Origin: Capronia americana
Lineage: Eukaryota > Ascomycota > Eurotiomycetes > Chaetothyriales > Herpotrichiellaceae
DNA length: 64,000 nucleotides
Direction of reading: 5' to 3'
Assembly: GCA_016110215.1 (NCBI GenBank)
Contig: JADWQD010000027.1
Location: 1-64,000, forward strand
The translations under genes were made by a program, and so were the position numbers. This document shows positions 32,609 through 42,936 of this stretch, in pieces. Numbering within the stretch: position 1 is the stretch's first letter; the number at the start of each line of letters is the position of its first letter. The notes under the pieces are model-generated. The model was not told the origin of the DNA. It saw nothing but the letters and a program-made list of their open reading frames with translations, and searched no databases.

Positions 32609-33971
32609 TTTTGAAGGATGCGTGAGTTTGCTGGCTTTTCGTGTCGGCTGGATTCTCTCGAAACGAGGGTTAACCTGGTGTCGGGAGAGGAAGACGACAA
32701 AAATCACAGGTCTCGTGGAATGGGTCGTGCTTTGTAAACAGCCTGCTCAGTGACCCGTTACTGTACTCGATCGATGCTGGTATGCAGTGTCTCCGGTCGT
32801 GCCAGCGCATGCATTCATTCCTTTATATCCTACCGTTCAGGCGATGACATCTTCGCTGGCTGCTGGCTGTTGGCCTGGTTATATCACTCGAGCATTGCGC
32901 GGCCTGGGTGGCTTGAGCCTCCTTGTCACCGGATGCACTTTGCCGCCGGGACGAGCAATGTGAAGCTCGATGTCGACGGCGACTTGCCGGGGCAACTGTG
33001 TGGTGTCTGGGACCAATCTGACGGCTCATTTACCGGGGGTGCAGGAAATCTTCATGTCTGTATGGCGTGTTGGACGGTGGTTGACGCGAAACTTGTCTAG
33101 GAAACCCAGAGGGTTTAAAAATAGCAGCCCATCCACCGGTCAGAAGAGACCTAGCGTACGAAGTATCGTATCTCCAATCTTTGTTACCATTGCGTCGCTC
33201 CTGATGACATCTCGAGATATCTTATTGGAGTGATGGCCACCAGGAGGCGAATGGTAGAAAGATTCTGAGTCAGCGCACCTCATCGCACCACGTCACCGCG
33301 CTGGCGACAGTCACAGCTGTGGTGACTATGCTGTTCTATATTGTTCTCATGTCTCCGGACGGTCGCCCCTTACCATGCCCATGATCCACCAAGCTCGCCG
33401 CCCTAGACCATCGGACACAGGCAGATTTGATCGAATCTGCTCCATCCATCCGGAAATCTCCCGGAAGGAAGACTGCTGTTTTCAGCCGAGTCCCTCGTAC
33501 ATGTACCGGCTAGGCCACCTTGGTCATGGGGCCTATGGTCGATCAAACGAGGTTGATGGGCCGAGCAACACTCTCGCTATCAGAACACAGCACTTCGCCA
33601 CGGCCGATGGACGCGATACATCTTGTATATTTACGCTGCCAACAGCCGATGCGACTTCCATGAACTGGCTCCAGTGCTGGAGCCACAGCGTTACGGACCT
33701 CACAAGACCAGCCTTGCTCCGGGCGAGAACCTTCAAGAGCGAGCACCGCAACGTGGAAGCACTGCATATGCGAGAGAGAGATGCTACAATTCCACTCTGG
33801 CTCGCACCGCACTCCTTGTTCTCTGCGACTTCACCTAATTTCATCCAACTTGACTGGTTGAGACCGCGAGTGATGGTATGGTCAAAGGCCATTCCAAATT
33901 AATTTTTACAGCACTGCTACCTCCATCCCGTGTGCTGATGCGCGCACACACACCCTCTCTTCCCCTTAACT
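32609..33971. other. Spacer with overlapping unsupported frames
   Basis: About 1.36 kb. A 175-codon frame on + (33375-33902) overlaps a 119-codon frame on - (33533-33892). Neither has recognisable motifs, membrane helices or splice partners, and at most one could be real. Nothing else is supported. Confidence 0.3.
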
Positions 33972-35009
33972 TCACGACGCTGCTTCTCCAAGTCCAGGGA
34001 CGGATAACATAGCTGTGCGCAGAAACCCGAGCACCACATTCCTGGCAGGTCTCTCGTCATGAGCCATCCCCTCGACGATATCCAGCCGCGCCTCAATGCC
34101 CTGGTCCCTCCATAAAGCCTGTAACTCTCTGACGGTATCGAGTCGACCCTGACGCATATCCTCCAAGCTCGTGTTCTGCTCCGTCTCTCCTCCTGCTTTC
34201 TCACCTCCGTTCGTTATCTTGACACCGTTCTCGCCAGTCGCAGTCGCAGTCGCAGTCGCAGTCCCAGTCGCAGTCCCGGTGACGGCCCTCCCCTTGGCCT
34301 TCATCGCTCTCACCCACTCCCAAAACCCTTCCCCACCATGCACGACATTATCCTCCGTCCCGACGACGAGCTGGATCCGCACGCCGCGGATATCCTCGAC
34401 CCTGACAGTGCGGCCAAAAAGATCCTCCACGCCCGCGATCCCCACGGGCCACCGCCGCGTGCGATCCAGCACCGTGGCCCGCCCGGGCGCGCCCACACTC
34501 ACGGCCCGGATGCGCTCCGGGTAGAGATAGAGGAACCGGTGCGCGAACTGGCCCCCGCCCGAAAACCCCATGAGATAGATCCGTTGGGCGTCCACGCCGG
34601 GCCACCGCCGGGCCACCTCGTCGAGCATCGCCAGCAACGCGAGGTCGGAGCGCAAACTCCGCGACGCGAGGAGCTTGTAGCTGTCCAGATCGTGCGGCCC
34701 GTCCACGCCGGCGGGGAAGAGAGGCGCCAGGACAGCGCAGGGTGTCGCGTCCGCGAAGGGCACGAGGTCGTCGGCGCTGTCGATGGCCGCGACGTTCCGC
34801 CGCGTGCCGTGCATGTAGATTAGAAAGGGCAGTTTCTCCGAGGCGGGCGATGTCGCGGTCAGGAACGGGTTATAGTGCCGAGGCGGAATGTAGAGTCTGT
34901 AGCAGACACGGGGCTCAGAGGCCAGGGTCCGCCAGGGGATGTGTCCTACGAGGAGCGCGTCCTTGAGGAACCGCGGCGGGACATCGGCGGTTGAGAGCGC
35001 CTTGTCCAT
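33972..35009 (-). CDS. Alpha/beta-hydrolase, PHB-depolymerase/esterase-like
   Basis: Single exon, 345 residues, no signal peptide. The oxyanion segment LPFLIYMHGTRRNVAA and the nucleophile elbow RIYLMGFSGGGQFAHRFLY (GxSxG) are clear, followed by YPERIRAVSVGAPG. Downstream LVVGTEDNVVHGG and VEGMAHDERP fit the acid and histidine of the triad. The likely reaction is hydrolysis of a small ester or peptide bond in the cytosol; the substrate is unknown. Between the acid and His, a low-complexity Thr/Ala insert (TGTATGTATATATATG), encoded by a CAGTCG-type hexamer repeat at 34228-34280, expands a loop. GC content is high through 34,300-34,900. Confidence 0.8.
   Translation of the reverse strand: MDKALSTADVPPRFLKDALLVGHIPWRTLASEPRVCYRLYIPPRHYNPFLTATSPASEKLPFLIYMHGTRRNVAAIDSADDLVPFADATPCAVLAPLFPAGVDGPHDLDSYKLLASRSLRSDLALLAMLDEVARRWPGVDAQRIYLMGFSGGGQFAHRFLYLYPERIRAVSVGAPGRATVLDRTRRWPVGIAGVEDLFGRTVRVEDIRGVRIQLVVGTEDNVVHGGEGFWEWVRAMKAKGRAVTGTATGTATATATATGENGVKITNGGEKAGGETEQNTSLEDMRQGRLDTVRELQALWRDQGIEARLDIVEGMAHDERPARNVVLGFLRTAMLSVPGLGEAAS
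34228..34280. repeat. Hexanucleotide repeat (CAGTCG-type) inside a coding region
   Basis: About eight units of CAGTCG/CAGTCC in frame on the minus strand, giving alternating Thr-Ala/Gly residues in the alpha/beta-hydrolase. Length change in multiples of six would not break the frame, so it could vary among strains. Confidence 0.8.
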
Positions 35010-35912
35010 GTTTGTTTCCCTTTTCGGTGGAGGTGGACGCCTGTCTTGTCTTGCAAGTTTTTGTCTTGACTTGTCGTGTCGTATCGGGTCTGTCTTGTAT
35101 TGACTTGTCGTATCGTGTCGGTCAGTCTCAGTCTCGTCGTGTCGGATCTGTCAGTGATATAAAAATCATGTTCGCCAAGCAGCGTCGGCGGCACCAGCTG
35201 GATATGTATAACGGTGTGCCCTCCTGCGTACTACCGTGTACTTCGTACCTAGGTTCTACATATTGTATCATTGTATCACAAACGCTAGGCCGAGCCGGCT
35301 CGACCTGGAGCGAATTTCGCATTCCGGGCCGGTAACGGAGTCGCCTGAACTGCATCTTCTCACGAGCGAAACTCGCACTTATCGAAGACTCGCGCCCACT
35401 CTCGTCTGATTGGCAGGACACTTTTGTTTCGGCATTTCCGTGTCGTGTCGCAAATGCTGGACGATGTATACCTGAGCCTACTTGGCTGAACCAATCCGGC
35501 TTCAACTCATCACAACCTACGGAGCCCATTGAGCTTTGCATGGATTCCAGGTAGTGCGTCAAAGCAAGCGATCTGGCGATCTGGATCCTCCGACCATCGA
35601 GCTTCAGGGCGCAATCAGGCATATTAAGGGAGGCCATTGCGCGTCTTTGTCGTGCAAATGACCAAGTTGCGAAATTGACTTACCTCGTACGACGACTTCA
35701 TGGCGTTCACCACGAGGCGGCATTACTTGTTCATCGAGAATCTTGATGAGGAAAATGAAAATGCATGTCAAGATTTCATTCTGTACATGTCTCCATTGTT
35801 GTAGGAGAAACCACAAGCAGGACCGAAACCACAGTCAGTCTGCAAGTTGAACGCCATGCCGTCAATGCTAAAAGGAAGGTCTGATCCCGATTTCCCTGTC
35901 GCGCATTCGGTT
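35010..35912. other. Spacer with pentanucleotide repeats
   Basis: Begins upstream of the hydrolase ATG with a long TTGTC/TCGTG-type run (about 35040-35150). Frames such as that at 35128-35637 on - are not recognisable. The 3' flank of the complex I gene occupies the far end. Confidence 0.4.
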
Positions 35913-36717
35913 TTACTTCCTGTACCACAGTCTTGTGATGCGAGTATGTCTCACTATAAATCGTCAGCACCTCCAATCTCATGAAAGCGAGTTGAATCAC
36001 ACATACTCTTCTTCTGCAACTGGAAGATGCCATACATCAACGCCTCACTCGTAGGCGGACACCCCGGCACGTAGATATCCACGGGCACGATGCGATCACA
36101 GCCCCTGGTAACACTATAACTGTAATGATAATAACCGCCGCCATTGGCGCAACTGCCCATAGAAATGACCCATCTCGGCTCCGGCATTTGATCGTACACC
36201 TGTCTTAACGCGGGAGCCATCTTGTTTGTAAGTGTGCCGGCCACGATCATCACATCACTCTGCCTCGGGCTGGCACGGAAGATTATACCCAGGCGATCTT
36301 GATCGTAGCGAGGCGTCGAGAGGTGCATCATCTCGACGGCGCAACATGCCAGCCCGAATGTCAGAGGCCAGAGTGAGCCCTGTCGCGCCCAATTTGCAAT
36401 TTGATCCAGGGTGGTCAGGGCGTATTGCATCGCTCCTTGCTTTTTCTCCTGGGAGGGGAGCGGTACTTCGCGACGGATGCCGCCAGTGACAGGGAGACGA
36501 GAGGCATCGCCCGATGCGGTAGGGGATTGAGAGATAACTGAGGTGGCGGGTTTCGGGGAGGAGGTTGAAATGAAAGCAGCGGGGGCGGCGCGCAGAATCG
36601 AGACGGGAGCGGTGGTTGATGCTGTCCAACTTGGTCAGTGCTATTGATTTCGCAAAGGGGAGCTATGTGCGCACCTCGCAGCGCTCGCGGGGCGACCGTT
36701 CTCGAGAGGGACATCAT
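35913..36717 (-). CDS. NADH:ubiquinone oxidoreductase 20 kDa subunit (PSST/NDUFS7)
   Basis: Complex I subunit that binds iron-sulfur cluster N2 and passes electrons to ubiquinone in the mitochondrial inner membrane. Exons 36717-36675, 36621-36007 and 35953-35913 join in phase to 232 residues. The N-terminus (MMSLSRTVAPRALRG...) is basic and looks like a mitochondrial presequence; a Met one codon later could also start. The cluster ligands are present: the tandem Cys in FGLACCAVEMMH, then SMGSCANGGGYYHYSY and IYVPGCPPTSEALMYG. The last exon encodes MRHTRITRLWYRK, matching the end of the family, and its splice (GTATGT donor, TATAG acceptor) leaves no doubt. The two introns are 53 nt each. Confidence 0.95.
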
Positions 36718-38081
36718 CTTGCTCTAGAGCAGGAGGTGTGGGCGGACGTCGAGGAAGGAATTGAGGAGGCGTCAAAGAAGAGCAGGAAGGATGTGAGAGG
36801 CGAATTGTACGAATCGATGATAATGATGTCGAGAATTGGTCGGGGGAATTGCAAGCTCTCTGATTGGACTAGAAGTGCCCACTTCCATTTCACCAATCAG
36901 GGTAATATGAAGCTACAATGGCACGTGACCAGCGCCAAGGATTGTAGACGAGTTGCAACAGAGTCCAGGAGACATGTTCGAATTATTCAAAGGAGCTACG
37001 AAGAAGCAAAAAGGTAAGACATACAGCAAGCGAGAGCTGAAAGCTGCAAGACGTTAGCTACGAGAAGGGAGGAGCGAAACATCCATGCACAGAAGAGCAT
37101 GATCACGGGTGCCTCAAACCGGCTGCATTCTATCACGTTGCACATACGAGCCCAGTTGCATGTGGTTGCGAGTCGCTTTGACCCTGAGGCGGCGTTTGCA
37201 ACACCCAGAGTTGCTCTGAAAATTTCGGGGCATTATTTGTCGCTGTTATGCCCCATCTCATCTTTCCAAATGCGAAGGTACGTGGTATTTCGGTTCGACG
37301 AGTCTTACCGACCGCGAACGAGAATCGAGTCTCTCGGGGTTTGAGAGGGAAGTTATTGCCCAAACAGGCGGTTATCACCTCGTAGGTTCTGTCCAGGGGT
37401 CGCTGCCGCATATGGCACCTGGGACTTCCAATTTTTCTCATTTCCACAAACCAATTCGTCCTTTCGAAACACGTTTTGCCAGTCGAATAGGCAAACAACA
37501 GCAAAGAAAAAAGACCACGATCTGGTCCTCGTTGCATTGGGACGTAATCGACAGAGCTTCTCGACGACACCTCGCCTCGCCTGCAGGCTCTATGGTGTGT
37601 CATTCAAGCTTCTCGAGAATCGCTTGACCTTGGTGTTGGCTGAGGTTTGGCGGCGAGAAGGGGGCAGGGGAAAGTGAAAGAAGGAGAGGAGGGATGATGT
37701 TCCAATTCAGGTGACCTGGAGTCTGGCGTAGATACATACCACTGCTTCGGTCGTTGAAGGGTAGCGGAGATGTTTCGTCTGGCCTGGAGGCTGGTGCTGG
37801 CGGATTCGATGGAGGTAGCGCCGAGGTGCCCGTCAATCTCTTGTTGCTGTTCACTGTCTGGACTACTGAGCGGCGCCGTCTATCTCTTGTTGCTGTTCAC
37901 TGTCTAGAGTATCCTACTGAAACTTAGCAAGAACCTCAAACCCAAACATCAAACACGACTGCTTGATAATTGGCTCCAGCTCCTCTCACCAGTTGACTTT
38001 TGCACAGGAGAGGACGTCGTCGAGGCTTTTAGATCAGCGAACTCGTGCACCAATGAGTTTGCTGTGGCAAACCGACCGGGA
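36718..38081. other. Upstream of the complex I gene; no supported gene
   Basis: About 1.36 kb. Long frames on both strands (for example 37133-37603 on -) lack recognisable content. A frame at 37600-37854 on - has a plausible splice but only a GTG start, so it is not called. The direct repeat at 37831-37905 is listed separately. Confidence 0.3.
37831..37905. repeat. Direct repeat of 29 bp with a 17-bp spacer
   Basis: CGTCAATCTCTTGTTGCTGT and the nine bases after it (37831-37859) recur at 37877-37905 with one mismatch. The second copy begins CGTCTATC. The close spacing suggests a recent local duplication. Confidence 0.9.
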
Positions 38082-39903
38082 TTAAAGGCTTCCGATATCT
38101 AAGTTTCTCAACAGCAAGCCATGTACTTCGGAAATCCACAAGAAGGACCCGGCATGTTGTTCAAAATCATCATACGTTTCCATACCCAACTTGCGCATTT
38201 CTGCGTGTAATTGGTCCAGAAACCAGTCACCGTCTGTCCCCGAAGGCCGGTTGATTGCTGCGCATCCCAGAACCCAAATCCTGAGCCAATCCCACCCAAA
38301 ATCCAGCCAAGGATCTAAGGTAGCCTGCTCAGTTCCAGCGCGCTCGAGTCTGTCGAATAACGCCTTGATTTTCCGCACTGGTTCTCCGGATTGAAATGGC
38401 GATATTCCAAATGCGTATCGAATGGTGGCCAGGTAAATGGTAGCACCGAGGCGAAGGGCTTCCGCCACCACAGAATAAGGCAGTGATTGGTCTGTTTCCG
38501 GCAGGCATAACAGGCGATGGAGTAATGGGTTGACGTAATGACAGATATACATGGTTTCAGTCCACAGGCTACCCTTGGTGCGTGAAATCTCCCGTCGCAA
38601 ATTGTGGTTCTCGATGCAAATGTCGCTAATGACGTCGATCAATTCGACTTGATCTAACAATCTAGAGCGCCATATAGTGGTGAAATACTTGGCAAAGGGT
38701 GTCAGGACGGAAGATGACGACCTGACATACGATGTTGGTGGAAGTCTGGCTGGGACTGGGAAGATCGGAACTGCGTTGAGCGCGAAGGAGCCAGATATAT
38801 CGATGCTGACCATGTAAGCGACAAATAATCCAAACATTCCTACCACTTACTTGCTTAACATATGTCTAAGTAGCTCATTCATGCCAATTGTGTCGATATC
38901 TCCTCGGAGGCGGATGATCTCTTTCAACCCAAGCATGTGCATTCGCCACTTCTCAAAGTCCCCAATCATTTGCTGCCAATGGTGTAAGCTGCAACAGACA
39001 TGCTCTCAGGGGAAACGGGCCAACACGAACATAGTAGCGGGCAAGAAGAACAAGTGATGCGATAGTTCCATCAGAACTTGCAGTCTCGGCGTTTGCAATT
39101 TGGGCATTGACGAGACGGAGCGCACAAGCGTGATGAGCGATGACTTGGGGAGAGGGTTTCTCAGTTTGTCCTTTGTGGACAAAGTCGAAGTACGCCTGTG
39201 CGCCTGCGAGGAACTGGTGAAAGGCGGCAGCTTCGATTATGCCAACTTCTATCCATATCAGACGAAATGCTACCACTCTAAAGGGAGACACTAGGCCAGA
39301 GTTCGCCCCGTAGACTGCAAAACAGGTCAATATGGTGTTTCCTAGATGTTGAGCGGGTAGACAGTGACAGACCGGTACACATCAACTCTCGAGCTCGGTT
39401 ATCGAGTTTGAAAGGGTAGCGCGTGAATGGGTCAAGTAAATCGACACCAAATCTGTCAAATGAGAGCATTTTAGGAGCGGGAGCCCTGGCAGCTGCTGAG
39501 TCGACCCGTAGTTCTTGTGCAAGGGATGTCGAATCTAACCGAGTTGCATCGCCTCCGTTGCCGCTTCCATGGGCAGATGGTGTGGGCATCGAATTTGGGG
39601 CTGAGACGTCCACAGAAAAGGTATCCAGAACCTCGAGCGAATACCGCAGGATCGGTCGCCGCCTGATTAGACCTGCCTTCCGCCTCTGCGTGCCGACATG
39701 TTGCATTACCTGCTGCTTAATTTGCCTTCGAATTGCCGGATCTCTAGTAGGAGCCCCGGTCTGCGGAATAAACATGAAACGGCTACTGGCCTCGGGTTCT
39801 GGCAAAGCTGTTCTGTCCACGTAGAATGCGGTGTTAGGTCTAGAAGTTTGGCAGCAACATGAAGTTTGGCAACGGAAGGCGCGTAGGTGACTGACCTTTG
39901 CAT
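38082..39903 (-). CDS. Fungal-specific transcription factor domain protein without a zinc cluster
   Basis: Five exons join in phase: an 8-nt first exon (39903-39896), 39812-39373, 39314-39031, 38972-38851 and 38805-38082, giving 525 residues. The start fuses to RTALPEPEASSRFMFIPQTG, then RQIKQQVMQHVGTQRRKAG. This 'FxF..tG..QxxxQVMxHxxxxRRK' opening is typical of the Fungal_trans_2 (PF11951-like) proteins that keep the regulatory domain but lack a Zn2Cys6 motif. The body has HMLGLKEIIRLRGDID and NIDISGSFALNAVPIFP, with PWLDFGWDWLRIWVLGCAAI near the end. Exon 3 uses an unusual GTTCGT donor, so that join is less certain, although phase and family fit. Its function as a regulator is inferred from the family. 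Transcribed away from the pseudogene region. Confidence 0.75.
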
Positions 39904-39952
39904 TGGATGTATTTCCACACGAGCCCGACCTGGGGAAACGAGAATTAGATAC

Positions 39953-40310
39953 CTAGGTACTCGCTACTTGAAGTGCCGTCTGTAGTCTAAGAAACGTAGC
40001 TATATCATCATGCGATAGGAATTTTCCTATTTCTAATATATCTGTCTCAATTGAAGATGAATAGGTAATAAGGTCATGGGCAAAAATCTTAACTAACAAA
40101 AGGCTGTAGAGATTGTGGCTGGGGAGGTTACCCGGCCTTGCCGGGGTCTGTAAAGACGCCGCCAAGGCGTCACAGGCCGTATAGGTATTCCAGACGCACA
40201 CGTAATATCACCATAGGCCTTCGTAAAATAGTCAGGCGTCACCCACGGCCCCTTTGAATCCATCATGTCCCTCCGAATTGAGTCACACAAAGCAACATAC
40301 AAAATCCCGG
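39953..40310 (-). pseudogene. Unrecognised minus-strand fragment with a frame change
   Basis: One frame (about 40310 to 40200) carries DMMDSKGPWVTPDYFTKAYG. A second frame starting near 40200 continues with VCVWNTYTACDALAASLQ and goes on to FAHDLITYSSSIETDILE, ending at 39953. The two read as one protein only after a shift around 40205. No clean intron was found. There is no clear family. This may be the end of a decayed gene. Confidence 0.3.
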
Positions 40311-40705
40311 GACAGCCTTGGCGGAGGCGGTTAGGCCAATCAACCGCAAGGGGCGTCCTACGCAGAGAAGAGGACCTCGAGAATATGCCAAAGAACAGCC
40401 GAACAGCGTGAACAGCCGGAAGGGCAATTCGTTCGAATTGCTTGACGAATCTTATGGTAATGGCTCGGGGATTGATAGGCTACTTGCAAAGATGAGTGTT
40501 ACCATGGCAAACGGAGAGTGCGCATATACTAGTCCGTTTGTTATATGCAGCTAGCCTGCATATCGCTGCCATCTTTACAGCCATTTACACTACCGTTGCC
40601 GAGTGCCAGCTCCAATCTGTGGACAGTGTGCACGAAGGACTAATCAAACAGGACATCTTTTCCAGGATCGACTTTAATGCCGCGTCCGGCATGCTGACCG
40701 TATCT
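40311..40705. other. Spacer next to the broken old-yellow-enzyme gene
   Basis: Short frames only. A near-palindrome GCAATTCGTTCGAATTGC lies at 40423-40440. No gene is supported. Confidence 0.3.
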
Positions 40706-41897
40706 TCATCCGATCTGATTAGCAACTCTGACCTCTAAGCCCAATTCCTCAGCCCACTGCCAAACAAGCCCGGGATTCTTCTGGAATGGTCTTCCCACAA
40801 ACACAACATCCGCTGAACCATTTTGCAACAGCTCCTCAGCTTGGACAGCGGAAGTAATCAGCCCAACAACACTCACCAGAGCACCCGTCCCCTCGACAGC
40901 CTTTTCGACCGCCCTGGAGAAGGGTGCTTGATAGCCGGGGCCTGAGATGATCTTTTGTGTCGACATGAGACCGCCGGTCGAGACATCGATGAGATCGACG
41001 CCGCATTTCGCGAGCTTGGCGCCGAGAACTGCGGCATCATCGACAGTGAAGCCACCCTCGACCCAGTCGTCGCCTGGGATTCGAACCAGAAGCGGCATCG
41101 CGGATGGTATGACCGCCCGGATATCCTCCACAATCTCAAGCAGCAGACGCATGCGATTCTCTGAAGATCCTCCGCATGGCGCAAGGAGAGTGTTCGTCGC
41201 AGGTGACAGGGAAGAGTGGAGCAGGTAGCCGTGCGCCGCATGGATTTCAATGGCCTAAACGGAGGTCAGCTATTGAGACAGCTTCACATTATTGGTAGAA
41301 TACTCACATCAAATCCCGCAGCAAGTGACCTTTCAGCCCCCGCGACAAAAGCCTGCTTTATCACGGCGATCCCATCCAAGGTCACAGTCTGAGGTGGATG
41401 CGTATGCTCGTCGTACGGGACATCGCTCACACTGAATATCTTGTCTGGCCACCACCAGACTCAGCCGGTGCAGCTGCTTTACGATCAATCCAGGGAGCAA
41501 CGGTGCTGGCCTTCCTCCCTGCGTGGTTTAATTGTATAGCAACATGTTGACCTTGACTATGGGCGAAGTCTGTCAGTTTCTTGAGGGGTTCAATCTGACT
41601 GTCTTCCCAAAGCCCCGAGTCCTCTGGCGTGATCCGTCCTTCTTTCGTAACAGCAGTTGACTCGATGATGGTCAGACCTGGGCCGCGCTGAATGATTCCT
41701 CCAAGGTGGGTGAGGTGCCAAGCTGTATGTTTTCCATTGTCTGCGGAGTACTGACACATCGGGGACAAGAAAATCCGATTCTGGGGTTCGATGCCACGCA
41801 AGTTAATGGGCTGGAACAGCCTTGGGATACTTTTGCCACTGGGTTGTGGAACAATTGCAGTACCCGCTGGAATGATTTGCTTCGGTGTGTAGAATGA
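40706..41897 (-). pseudogene. Old yellow enzyme-type NADH:flavin oxidoreductase, frame-broken
   Basis: A YqjM-like FMN oxidoreductase (class III OYE) is recognisable. Exons run 41897-41309 and 41254-40706 with a GTGAGT...TTTAG intron. Motifs: FYTPKQIIPAGTAIVPQP, NRIFLSPMCQYSADNGK (active-site Cys region), VAIQLNHAGRKAS (substrate His region), AIEIHAAHGYLLHSS, and VVFVGRPFQKNPGLVWQWAE. At ~41447 the frame reads PAESGGGQTRYS and stops, whereas one extra base gives the conserved GGWPDK and continues as IFSVSDVPYDEH, so a base is missing. The conserved YGGS loop is changed to PCGGSSENR. Upstream, the only exon that joins in phase (MADHLCPSTRAADID...) carries an in-frame TAA followed by eight A. 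Two independent lesions suggest a pseudogene, though a sequence error at either is possible. Confidence 0.75.
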
Positions 41898-42936
41898 CTG
41901 CTACTCACATGTTAGTTGTAGTTCACGAGTCTGGGAAAGCATTGTCTAACTTACAACATCGGCACGATAGCTGTTCAAGGCACATTTTTTTTAATCGATG
42001 TCAGCCGCACGCGTTGAAGGGCAAAGATGGTCCGCCATTTTGCGTAAACCTGAAGCTTCAAATATCTGTTGAAGGTGGAAGGTTTGAACCAAAGGAGTAA
42101 GTATTGTAGAGAGAGAAAAGGGTGCTCAAGAGAACGAAGACTTGATCTCTAACAAACGGCCAACACCGTCTGGCTCCCAGGGTAGTTATTTAAGGTCATA
42201 GGAGGGTGCCCCAGGCTTCAGAAACGGGTAAAATCATAACCTCCAAGGTTGACATTGGAATCTGCTGATAAGCAATATTCAGGCACATGTAAGCGAGCTG
42301 CATTCTCCCTGTGACTCAAGTCGAGGAGCAATTCACATGCTTTGACCAAAGACTTGGACAGCGACGTGTTCGAGACACGACTTGGGTTACTCGGATCGTG
42401 TACAGAGGGAGCCTCAAAAGAGGCAAAGCAGTTAGCGGTGCATTACCAGCCGTGGCTTGGCGGCATAGGATTAAATCTTGTCTAGAAACGGACAGTGGTA
42501 ATTAGCCCCGCATTAGCGGATTATTGCTGGACGATAGAAGGCTACCTTTTGATGCTTGTGGGTTAAGCTGAACGGATAGTTCTCTGGCAATGTGTAAAGT
42601 CTTCTATATCGAGTCCCCTCCCCGTGGTGCATGCAGCTGGAGATATCTTGACCAGACCTAAAGAAGGCATGGTCTATAGCGTTGCATGGCTCGAAGCTTC
42701 GACATTTTTGTTTCCGTCAATAGGTAAGATGGAGAAGAGGTTGGGTCAATGCAAACCTTGGTGCCAACTCCTATTGTAGGTACATGTATCTATGCTTCAG
42801 CTAACAGGAACACTATAAAGGTCTGCACTGTGGCCCTCGTGCTACGAACTCTCAGGTATCTCGATTCTTGCCAATTCACAATCGTCGTTGAGATTGAACA
42901 TTTGAAACTCTCTTCATCTTTACCTCACCTTCCAGG
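41898..42936. other. Spacer between the OYE pseudogene and the SDR gene
   Basis: Holds the putative decayed 5' exon of the OYE gene (41940-42054) and ~880 bases without a supported gene. The SDR gene's upstream region is at the right end. Confidence 0.35.

Noticed and set aside
33375..33902. 175-codon + strand frame
   Set aside because: No motifs, helices or splice partners, and a minus-strand frame overlaps it.
37600..37854. Minus-strand frame with a plausible GTATGT intron
   Set aside because: It begins only with GTG, has no ATG, and the spliced product is very short with no recognised content.
41066..41090. GGTTCGAATCCC on the minus strand, resembling a Pol III B box
   Set aside because: It lies inside the OYE coding frame (VRIPGDDW region) and has no A box or tRNA fold.
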